Shown here one piece after another: positions 36,800 through 44,070 of a stretch of 60,753 nucleotides of DNA. The first letter of the stretch is position 1, and each line of letters opens with the position of its first letter. The stretch comes from an uncultured delta proteobacterium (GTDB lineage Bacteria > Desulfobacterota > WTBG01 > CAIYCZ01 > CAIRTM01), in contig CAIRTM010000028.1 in NCBI GenBank assembly GCA_903881505.1, positions 1 to 60,753 on the forward strand, in the 5' to 3' direction. A model generated the notes under the pieces. It was not told the origin of the DNA, did no database searches, and worked only from the letters and a program-made list of their open reading frames with translations. The position numbers and the translations under genes are program-made.

Positions 36800-36827
36800 G
36801 CAGGGACACGGCATGCCGTGCCCCTGC
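36800..36827. repeat. Palindromic repeat, CACGGCATGCCGTG core (copy 1)
   Basis: GCAGGGACACGGC pairs with GCCGTGCCCCTGC. A second copy lies at 39039-39065 after btuB. Confidence 0.65.
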
Positions 36828-36842
36828 AATCTATTAAATGCG

Positions 36843-36918
36843 TCGCTATCGGTATCGCAATCGTCATTTTTTCCGTTTTTTTGATTTTCGATACCGACCC
36901 CGATAGCGATCCCGATTA
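36843..36918. repeat. Dispersed hexamer-pattern repeat, copy 2
   Basis: TCGCTATCGGTATCGCAATCG and CGATACCGACCCCGATAGCG form an imperfect hairpin around a T-rich loop. It lies between the riboswitch terminator and btuB. Confidence 0.7.
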
Positions 36919-36962
36919 AGGGTGAAAATTTTTAACACGCTGATACACAAGGAAAGATTGGT

Positions 36963-38966
36963 ATGAAATTATGCAGGATGAATGCTGTTGTTGGCCTTGT
37001 GATTCTTTTGACGGTGATTCAGGCGTTTGCGGATGAAACGGAGCCGGTCGAAATGGAAGAAGTCGTTGTGACCGGCACGCGCAATGAGCAGGAAATCAAG
37101 AACATTCCCGCTAATGTGACCGTCATCGACCAGCAGGACATCAAAAACTCGACCGCGCGGACCGTGGTCGAGCTGCTGCGCGGGCAGCAGGGCATTGTCG
37201 TTAGCGATACAAGCGGTAACGGCAAAAACGCCAGAGTTGACATGCGAGGGTTCGGCGAGAGCTCCGCGGCCAACTCGCTGATTATGATCGACGGCCGTCG
37301 GGTCAATGCGATCGACCTGAGCGGCGTGGACTGGCTGCAGATCCCCCTTGACCAGGTCGAACGCGTGGAGATCGTGCGCGGCACGGGCAGCGTGCTCTAC
37401 GGCGACAATGCCGTGGGCGGCGTGATCAATATCATCACGAAACTGCCCTCTGAAAAAATGGGCGCGCAGGCGGGCACAGCCTTCGGCAGCTACGGCCGCC
37501 AGAAACAGCAGGCGTCCGTGAGCGGCTCACAGGGACCAATCGGCGCCGCGCTTTTCGCAAGCTATGATTCCACGAACGGCTATCGCGAAAATTCTGACCT
37601 GCGCGCCAAAGATGTCGGCGGCAAGATCATCTACGATATGAGCGACGCGGTTACCTTCCGCCTGAACGGCTCCTACCACACCGATGCCTACGGCTGGCCG
37701 GGCGCGCTTACCGCGGCCCAGGTGCACGCCGACCGCAGGGACAGCGACAGTCCCAGGGATGAAGCCCAGACCAGGGACGGCTATCTCAGCCTCGGCATGG
37801 ATGCCGACTTCCAGCAGCGGGGCCGGGTTTCCTCTGAAATTTCCTACCGCAGCCGCAGCACCGCCTCACAGTTTATTGACGATTTCGGCGGAGCGTTCAA
37901 AACCGGCAGCGAGATCGACACCTGGGGCTTTACGCCGCGCTATGCGCTGGATGCGGAACTCGCCGGCCATGCCAACGCCCTGATCATCGGATCCGACCTT
38001 TACTGGACCGATCAGGACTCGTCCGCGTTTTATTTCGGCCCCTCGAGCCGCGCCGGTGTCGATCGAAATTCCGTGGGCGCCTATGTCAGCAATGAATTCT
38101 CGCTGCTGGACAATTTGATACTGTCAACCGGCGCGCGGCGCGAACGGGTGCGCTATGATCTTGAGTCGAACGACCTGACCGGATGGCTGGCGCCGCTCAA
38201 CGATGACGCGAGCGACACCGAGAATGCCTACAGCCTCGGGCTGACCTGGCTGTATTGCGGCAATTCATCGCTGTTTGCACGCGCCAACCGCAGTTTCCGC
38301 TTTCCGCTGGCAGATGAGTTTATTGTCTATGATTTTGTCAACGGCACCCAGTCCGTCAATCCCGAGCTCAAGCCCCAGACCGGCCGGCATTATGAAATCG
38401 GCGCGCGCCATTATTTTACCGACAGCGTACAGGGAAGCATTACGCTGTTTCGCGCGGAGATCAGCAATGAAATTTTCTACAACCCGATGACATTTGAAAA
38501 CGCCAATTACCCCGAAACATATCATCAGGGAATCGAGCTGGGCCTCAAGGCAGATTTTTTCGATGCGCTCACCCTCTCCGGCAATTACACCTTCCAGAAG
38601 TCCGAATTCAGGAAGGGGCCGTACAAAAACAATGATATTCCGGCAGCCCCGGAACACGCGGCTTCGCTCGGCGTGCAGGTGCGCACTATTGTGCCGGGTT
38701 TTGTATTCTCCGCGTTCTATAATTACGTGGGCAGAAGCTACCTGATCAGTGACCAGGCCAACGACCTCAGGGAACTGGATGACTACGGCACACTTGACGC
38801 AAAAGTGTCCTACACGTTCAGGGGGATCGAAGCATTCGTGAGCCTCAACAACCTGACCAATGAAAAGTATTCGGAATACGCGGTTGCCGGCGGCGGAGGT
38901 ACAACGCGCAATTTCTATCCGGCGCCCGAGTGCAACTGGTGGATGGGCATCAGCTACAAGCTGTAG
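36963..38966 (+). CDS. btuB: TonB-dependent outer-membrane receptor for cobalamin
   Basis: 667 aa with a signal peptide (AVVGLVILLTVIQAFA). The TonB box region EMEEVVVTGTRNEQ is followed by the plug domain (NVTVIDQQDI, LIMIDGRRVNAID, VERVEIVRGTGSVLYGDNAVGGVINI), then a 22-strand-type barrel with FRFPLADEFI and the last strands FVSLNNLTNEKYSEY and WWMGISYKL. It moves its ligand across the outer membrane using TonB energy. Placement directly behind a cobalamin riboswitch and before btuFCD identifies the ligand as a corrinoid; sequence alone would only say TonB-dependent receptor. Confidence 0.92.
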   Translation: MKLCRMNAVVGLVILLTVIQAFADETEPVEMEEVVVTGTRNEQEIKNIPANVTVIDQQDIKNSTARTVVELLRGQQGIVVSDTSGNGKNARVDMRGFGESSAANSLIMIDGRRVNAIDLSGVDWLQIPLDQVERVEIVRGTGSVLYGDNAVGGVINIITKLPSEKMGAQAGTAFGSYGRQKQQASVSGSQGPIGAALFASYDSTNGYRENSDLRAKDVGGKIIYDMSDAVTFRLNGSYHTDAYGWPGALTAAQVHADRRDSDSPRDEAQTRDGYLSLGMDADFQQRGRVSSEISYRSRSTASQFIDDFGGAFKTGSEIDTWGFTPRYALDAELAGHANALIIGSDLYWTDQDSSAFYFGPSSRAGVDRNSVGAYVSNEFSLLDNLILSTGARRERVRYDLESNDLTGWLAPLNDDASDTENAYSLGLTWLYCGNSSLFARANRSFRFPLADEFIVYDFVNGTQSVNPELKPQTGRHYEIGARHYFTDSVQGSITLFRAEISNEIFYNPMTFENANYPETYHQGIELGLKADFFDALTLSGNYTFQKSEFRKGPYKNNDIPAAPEHAASLGVQVRTIVPGFVFSAFYNYVGRSYLISDQANDLRELDDYGTLDAKVSYTFRGIEAFVSLNNLTNEKYSEYAVAGGGGTTRNFYPAPECNWWMGISYKL

Positions 38967-39038
38967 CAGGCTTTTTAAAAGAGACCATCTTTCCTGCAAT
39001 GGCCTGATGTTACCCGCCAGTTTTCTCTGTGATGTACG

Positions 39039-39065
39039 GTAGGGGCACGGCATGCCGTGCCCTGC
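39039..39065. repeat. Palindromic repeat, GGCACGGCATGCCGTGCC core (copy 2)
   Basis: GGGCACGGC pairs with GCCGTGCCC; it lies 72 bases after the btuB stop and could weaken read-through into btuF. The first copy is at 36800-36827. Confidence 0.65.
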
Positions 39066-39167
39066 AGATGATGCCGCAGACTTCACAAATGGCTTTGCAC
39101 GTTTCGGACGATGGCATATAGTACCATCATACTGTCAGGCATGAAACACAGCATACGGGAGCATTCG

Positions 39168-40091
39168 ATGCTGCTCAAAAACCCGCTCGCGGTAATTATG
39201 TGCATGGCGGCCCTGGTCCGGCCCGCGGCCTGCTCGGCCGCGACGTTTCAGGATGCGCTCGGCCGTGAGGTCTCGCTGGCAAAGGAGCCCGTGCGCATCG
39301 TTGCGCTCGCGCCGAACCTGACCGAGATACTCTATTACCTTGGGCTGGGAGACCGTGTCGCGGGTGTTGCGGATCACAGCAGCTATCCCCCCGAGGCGCA
39401 AGGAAAATCCCGAGTGGGGCCGTATGTAAACGTTTGCGTGGAAAAAATCATCGGCCTGTCGCCGGACCTGGTGATCGGCACGAAAGACGGCAACAGCCGC
39501 TCCGATGTCGAGCTCCTGGAGCAGGCCGGAATACCGGTGTTCATCGTCAATCCCCGCAGCGTGCAGGAGGTTATCGACACTGTCGCGTCGATCGGGCAGG
39601 TGTGCGGCATCACGGTGAAGGCAGCCACACTGGCTGCCGGACTGCAGCGCCGCTTTGAAGCGGTCCGCTCGGCAATACAGTACCGGGGGAAGTCCCTGGT
39701 GTTTCTGCAGATCAACATTGTTCCCGTTATGACGGTCAACAGGACCACGCTGCACGATGATGTGATCCGCCTGGCAGGCGGCGTGAACATGGCCTCTGAT
39801 GACCCGGTCACCTATCCGCGCATCAGCGTGGAGGAGGTGATCCGCAGGGGCCCTGACGTGATCATCATCTCGTCGATGGAGCGCGGAGCGCGCTTTGATG
39901 AGGCCCGGAAGGCCTGGATGCAGTGGCCATCGATTCCGGCGGTCAAGAACAACCGCGTGCATGTGATTGATTCAGACCTCATTGACCGGCCTTCGCCGCG
40001 TATCATCGACGGACTGGAGGCCCTGGCGCGCATGATTCATCCCGAGGTTGCATGGGATGGCGGCACGCGGCAGCCCCCGGCTGAAAAATAG
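39168..40091 (+). CDS. btuF: Cobalamin ABC transporter substrate-binding protein
   Basis: 307 aa from ATG 39168, preceded by GGGAG; earlier in-frame ATGs (39111, 39141) lack a ribosome site. Signal peptide LAVIMCMAALVRPAACSA. The mature part matches the BtuF/FecB fold: TFQDALGREVSLAKEPVRIVALAPNLTEILYYLGLGDRVAGV, PYVNVCVEKIIGLSPDLVIGT, VSIG-type linker helix, and GPDVIIISSMERG and IDRPSPRIIDGLEALARMIHP. It carries corrinoid from BtuB to BtuCD in the periplasm. btuC follows after 24 bases. Confidence 0.9.
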   Translation: MLLKNPLAVIMCMAALVRPAACSAATFQDALGREVSLAKEPVRIVALAPNLTEILYYLGLGDRVAGVADHSSYPPEAQGKSRVGPYVNVCVEKIIGLSPDLVIGTKDGNSRSDVELLEQAGIPVFIVNPRSVQEVIDTVASIGQVCGITVKAATLAAGLQRRFEAVRSAIQYRGKSLVFLQINIVPVMTVNRTTLHDDVIRLAGGVNMASDDPVTYPRISVEEVIRRGPDVIIISSMERGARFDEARKAWMQWPSIPAVKNNRVHVIDSDLIDRPSPRIIDGLEALARMIHPEVAWDGGTRQPPAEK

Positions 40092-40115
40092 CGGTTGAAC
40101 GGAAAGGTCTCTTTC

Positions 40116-41150
40116 ATGATTTCCAGGCACGCACATGCGATTGTTACACCCGGCCGGGTGGTGGTGATCTGCATGATCATGGGCGCTGTTCTGGCGCTTA
40201 CCATGACCGTTGCGCTTGTTGCCGGCACGGCGGATGTGTCCTTCAGCCATATCATCGGCATTATCACGGGCTCGCTGCCACATGATGACCCGCTGCGCCT
40301 GATTGTGCTGAAGATCCGCCTCCCGCGCATTATCCTGGCCGGAATTGCAGGGTTCTCCCTTGCCCTTGGCGGAGTTGTCTTTCAGGCCATTTTGCGAAAC
40401 CCGCTGGCCGATCCTTTTATCCTTGGTGTTTCCAGCGGCTCGGCCTTCGGCGCGGTGCTGGCGATTTTTTTCGGTCTCGGGTTCAGCTTCGGGGTGCCGG
40501 TATGCTCGTTTGCCGGAGCACTGCTGACCATCTATCTCGTGATGAGCCTGGGCGCCAAACGCATGGGCATGGAGTCTTCCACGATTTTGCTCACCGGCGT
40601 GATCATCAACGCTTTTTTCACGGCCGTGATCATGTTTTTCATCTCCGTCTCCGCTGACGAGCGCCTGCACAGCATGCTGTTCTGGCTGTACGGCGACCTT
40701 TCCCGCTCCCGGATCGGCCAGCTTGGCTTCATTGCCCCGATCGTGCTTGCGGTCTTCCTCTGGCTCTACAGCCTGTCCAAAGAACTCAACATCATTACAA
40801 CCGGCGATGATATCGCCGCGCAGCTGGGCGTGAATGTCGGGGCTGTAAAAAAAACGTGCCTGGTGCTGGTTTCGCTGCTGATGGGCCTGGTGGTTGCCTT
40901 CTCGGGCCTGATCGGTTTTGTAGGCCTGATTGTGCCGCACCTGGCGCGCATGGCATTGCGGGCCGACCATCGCATGCTGATTCCCGTGGCGTCCCTGGGC
41001 GGAGCCATATTTCTGATCGCGGCTGATACCCTGGCGCGCACGCTCGTTTCTCCGGGCGAGCTGCCTGTCGGGGTGGTTACGGCCTTCATGGGCGCACCGT
41101 TTTTCATCCTGCTGCTGAGAAAGAGGGGGGGCCAGTGGAGCCGGTCCTGA
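40116..41150 (+). CDS. btuC: Cobalamin ABC transporter permease
   Basis: 344 aa from ATG 40116, with GGAAAGG upstream; a TTG at 40095 is in frame but less likely. FecCD-type permease with about ten spans: LRLIVLKIRLPRIILAGIAGFSLALGGVVFQAILRNPLADPFILGVSSGSAFGAV is the family hallmark, followed by GDDIAAQLGVNV and FVGLIVPHLARMALRADHRMLIPVASLGGA. It forms the membrane channel of the B12 importer. Its end overlaps btuD by 16 bases. Confidence 0.93.
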   Translation: MISRHAHAIVTPGRVVVICMIMGAVLALTMTVALVAGTADVSFSHIIGIITGSLPHDDPLRLIVLKIRLPRIILAGIAGFSLALGGVVFQAILRNPLADPFILGVSSGSAFGAVLAIFFGLGFSFGVPVCSFAGALLTIYLVMSLGAKRMGMESSTILLTGVIINAFFTAVIMFFISVSADERLHSMLFWLYGDLSRSRIGQLGFIAPIVLAVFLWLYSLSKELNIITTGDDIAAQLGVNVGAVKKTCLVLVSLLMGLVVAFSGLIGFVGLIVPHLARMALRADHRMLIPVASLGGAIFLIAADTLARTLVSPGELPVGVVTAFMGAPFFILLLRKRGGQWSRS

Positions 41151-41911
41151 GCCTTCAAAATATCGGATTTTGCTACGGGCAGCAGCGCGCGCTCGCGGGT
41201 ATTGACCTGCGCCTGATGGACGGTGAGATCCTGGGTATCATCGGCCCGAACGGATCAGGCAAAAGCACGCTTTTAAACCTTATGGGCGGTTTGCTGACCC
41301 CAACGGACGGCACTGTCAGCCTGCGCGGCCGGCCCCTGAGCGAACTGAGCCGACCCGAGCTGGCCCGCGATGTGGCCATGGTTGCGCAGGAAAACTATTT
41401 CCGCTTTGCGTTCACCGCCCTGGAAGTTGTGCTGATGGGCCGCTATCCCCGCTTGAAGCGCCTGCAGTTTGAAGGCCGAAAGGACATTGACGCGGCCATG
41501 CATGCCCTTGATGTTACGCAGGCCGCGGACCTTGCCGACCGGCCGATTCATGAGCTTTCAGGCGGCGAGCGCCAGCGGGTGCTCATCGCCCGGGCGCTGG
41601 CCCAGGAGCCGCGCGTCATGCTGCTGGACGAGCCCACCTCGTTTCTCGACCTGAAGTTCAAGCGCGAAATTTTCCGGCTCATTGCCGCGCTCAGCCGGGA
41701 CACGGGCCTCACGGTCGCCCTGGTATCCCATGATATCGACCTGGCGGCCATGTACTGCAGCCGACTTGTTATGCTGAAGCAGGGAGCGGTCTACACAACA
41801 GGCCTGCCCGGGGACGTTGTTACGGCTGAACATATCGGGGCGGTGTACGAGTGTCCGGTGCTGGTGGATACAAACCCCGCAACCGGCCGGCCGCGCACGT
41901 CGCTGGTATAG
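41135..41911 (+). CDS. btuD: Cobalamin ABC transporter ATP-binding protein
   Basis: 258 aa from GTG 41135 inside the end of btuC. Walker A GPNGSGKSTLL, Q-loop AQENYFRF, ABC signature LSGGERQRVLIARALAQ, Walker B VMLLDEPTSFLD and the switch His in VALVSHDIDLA are all intact. This is the FepC/BtuD type of ATPase that powers FecCD permeases. Gene order and overlap make it the partner of btuC. Confidence 0.93.
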   Translation: MEPVLSLQNIGFCYGQQRALAGIDLRLMDGEILGIIGPNGSGKSTLLNLMGGLLTPTDGTVSLRGRPLSELSRPELARDVAMVAQENYFRFAFTALEVVLMGRYPRLKRLQFEGRKDIDAAMHALDVTQAADLADRPIHELSGGERQRVLIARALAQEPRVMLLDEPTSFLDLKFKREIFRLIAALSRDTGLTVALVSHDIDLAAMYCSRLVMLKQGAVYTTGLPGDVVTAEHIGAVYECPVLVDTNPATGRPRTSLV

Positions 41912-41957
41912 GTGCCTTCGCACCGGGAAAGGGCCGTCCAGGGTGAAACACCCATCT

Positions 41958-42034
41958 TGGTATCGGGGTCGGGGTCGAGGTCGGAATCGATGCTTTTATA
42001 AAAGACGATTCCGATAGCGATACCGATCCTGATG
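41958..42034. repeat. Dispersed hexamer-pattern repeat, copy 3
   Basis: TATCGGGGTCGGGGTCGAGG and GATTCCGATAGCGATACCGA flank a short AT-rich loop, in the gap between btuD and exbB. Confidence 0.7.
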
Positions 42035-42132
42035 AAGACTAAAAGGCGCAGAGATGCAATGCCGGTGAAACGATACCTATGGGAGAACCAAAATCAGCAC
42101 ACATTAGTTCTGCGAACCTGTAAGGAGTTGTT

Positions 42133-42765
42133 ATGATCGAGATCTTTATCAAGGGCGGGCCAGTCATGTATCCGCTGCTGCTGTGTTCAGTGATATCTTT
42201 GAGCGTTGTCCTCGAGCGGCTGTTTTTCTGGATCAGCGTTGACCGGACGCGCAGCCGGACGCTGCTCGACGAGGTGCTGGAGTTGTGCCGCCGGGGCGAC
42301 TGGGAGGCGGTGCGGCTGAAGGCCGCGGGCTCGAAAAACTACGTGATCCGGGTTTTGATCAGCGGCATCCTGCACCGGGACTATTCGCCGGGCAAGGCCA
42401 TGGAATCGGCCGCTGCCGATGAGGTGAACCGGATGGGCCGCTTCATGGGCGTGCTCGATACCATGATCACGGTTGCGCCGCTGCTGGGGATTCTGGGGAC
42501 CGTCACGGGCATCATCAACAGCTTTAACATGCTGGGAACCCAGGGGACCGAGAATCCCCAGCTTGTTACCGCGGGGATTGCCGAGGCCCTGATCACGACG
42601 GCCGCGGGCCTGATCATCGCCATTGCCACGCTTGTTCCCTTCAACATGTTCAACGCCCGGATCGAGCGGGCCGCGCGCAGAATTGAAAAGTACGCGACCA
42701 GTTTTGAAATCGTGTATGAAAAAATCGTGCTGGCGCGCCGCAGCGGCACAGGAGGTGGGCAGTGA
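42133..42765 (+). CDS. exbB: ExbB-type proton channel subunit
   Basis: 210 aa; TAAGGAG stands six bases before the ATG. Three membrane spans in MotA/TolQ/ExbB arrangement: GGPVMYPLLLCSVISLSVVLERLFF, then APLLGILGTVTGIINSFNMLG and ITTAAGLIIAIATLVPFNMFNARIE with the conserved Thr/Gly and Glu residues. With ExbD it converts proton flow into motion of TonB. It starts the exbB-exbD-tonB unit; its stop overlaps the exbD start by four bases. Confidence 0.92.
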   Translation: MIEIFIKGGPVMYPLLLCSVISLSVVLERLFFWISVDRTRSRTLLDEVLELCRRGDWEAVRLKAAGSKNYVIRVLISGILHRDYSPGKAMESAAADEVNRMGRFMGVLDTMITVAPLLGILGTVTGIINSFNMLGTQGTENPQLVTAGIAEALITTAAGLIIAIATLVPFNMFNARIERAARRIEKYATSFEIVYEKIVLARRSGTGGGQ

Positions 42766-43166
42766 AAGTCGCGCTTCCTGCCCGGCGCAAAAGCCGCATT
42801 GAAATGATCCCCCTCATGGACGTGATGTTTCTGCTGCTGGTGGTGTTCGTCTACAGCATGTTCTCCATGGCCGTGCACCGGGGCCTGCCCGTGGTCCTGC
42901 CTGCGTCGGCTGCAGCTGAGATTGAAAAGCACATGGTGCTCTCCGTCACCATGCAGCGCGACGGCTCGGTATGCCTCGACAAAGAACCGGTGCGGGTTGA
43001 CGATCTTACGCAGGCGCTGATATCCAGATCAGAGGGACAGGACAATCCCGGGGTGCTCCTGTTTGCGGACAAAGACGTATCCTACCAGGACCTGTTCCGA
43101 GTTCTGGACCGGATCAGGCGCGCCGGACTGCCACGGATTTCCCTGCAGGCAGAGGAAGCAGAGTAA
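42762..43166 (+). CDS. exbD: ExbD-type proton channel subunit
   Basis: 134 aa from GTG 42762, overlapping the exbB stop. N-terminal RRKSRIEMIPLMDVMFLLLVVFVYSMF contains the essential Asp in the single membrane span; the periplasmic part (MQRDGSVCLDKEPVRVDDL; VLLFADKDVSYQDLFRVLDRIRRAG) is standard. It completes the proton channel with ExbB. Confidence 0.92.
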   Translation: MKVALPARRKSRIEMIPLMDVMFLLLVVFVYSMFSMAVHRGLPVVLPASAAAEIEKHMVLSVTMQRDGSVCLDKEPVRVDDLTQALISRSEGQDNPGVLLFADKDVSYQDLFRVLDRIRRAGLPRISLQAEEAE

Positions 43167-43865
43167 ATGAAGCGCCTGGGAGTCGCAACCGCCTGCTCGC
43201 TCCTGCTGCACGCGGGGCTGTTCTGGATCGGCTCGGGCTGGTTCTTGAGCAGAGCCGTCACGCCACCGGTTCCCGGGCCTGTAACGGTGGTCACCATGTC
43301 CTGCAGGCAGGAACAGGAGGGCGCAGGCAGAGCGGAATCAGGGCCGCGTGCTGCTCCGGCGCCCAGCAGGCCCGGGCAGCACAGGCCGGCAGTGAAAAAG
43401 GCCTCCAAGCCGCGTTCGGCGCAGCCGCCGGAACAGAGAATAGTCCCATGGACTGAGCTTGGGAATGCGCAGGATGCCGGGCAGGAAAATGCATTTGCTG
43501 CAGCCGGTCAGCAGGGGGCCGTACGGGATTCTGACGGCAGCGGTTCGGGCATGGGAGTCGGTTCTGGTACGGGCAGCGGTTCGGGCAGGGGCAGCGAGGC
43601 GGTCCCCCTGTACAAGATAAATCCGCCGCCGCGCTATCCGGAATCAGCCAGGCGGCGCGGTGTACAGGGCACGGTCGTGCTCAGCGTGCATGTGGATGCG
43701 CGCGGTCGTGCTTCAAACCTGTGGCTGTTTACATCAAGCGGCCACAGGTCCCTTGATAATGCTGCCCTCCAGGCGGTCAAAGACTGGATTTTCGAGCCGG
43801 GCACGCAGGGTGGCCTCCCGGTCGCCATGTGGGTCAAGGTGCCGGTCAGGTTTGAATTGAAATAA
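43167..43865 (+). CDS. tonB: TonB energy-transducing protein
   Basis: 232 aa, starting directly after the exbD stop (TAAATG). N-terminal span with the SLLLHAGLFWIG type His motif; then a linker; then the TonB C-terminal domain PPPRYPESARRRGVQGTVVLSVHVDARGRAS to LDNAALQAVKDWIFEPG. The linker has a Pro-containing stretch, but its distal part is a Gly-Ser run (GSGSGMGVGSGTGSGSGRGS) rather than the usual Pro-Lys/Pro-Glu repeats. It spans the periplasm to energise BtuB. Being in the same locus, it is probably dedicated to this receptor. Confidence 0.9.
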   Translation: MKRLGVATACSLLLHAGLFWIGSGWFLSRAVTPPVPGPVTVVTMSCRQEQEGAGRAESGPRAAPAPSRPGQHRPAVKKASKPRSAQPPEQRIVPWTELGNAQDAGQENAFAAAGQQGAVRDSDGSGSGMGVGSGTGSGSGRGSEAVPLYKINPPPRYPESARRRGVQGTVVLSVHVDARGRASNLWLFTSSGHRSLDNAALQAVKDWIFEPGTQGGLPVAMWVKVPVRFELK

Positions 43866-43955
43866 ACGGACGGGTGGAAAATGTCCATCCCCCGCAGCAG
43901 AAATACTGCCGGGGACGGGCCCGCCTGCACGGGCGCTCAAAGCAATGCCCCTCTT

Positions 43956-44044
43956 CATCGGGATCGCTGTCGGGTTCGGGAGCGAAACATTGATCAAAGG
44001 CGCCAAATGACGGTCGCGATTGCGATGCCGATCCCGGAAGCGAT
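43956..44044. repeat. Dispersed hexamer-pattern repeat, copy 4
   Basis: CATCGGGATCGCTGTCGGGT and GATTGCGATGCCGATCCCGG in opposite sense, between tonB and priA. On the minus strand this copy overlaps a 19-codon frame starting at 44053 (MYYIASGIGIAIATVIWRL) that has GGAAGGG before its ATG. Confidence 0.65.
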
Positions 44045-44070
44045 GTAGTACATGGCTTTTCCCTTCCGTG

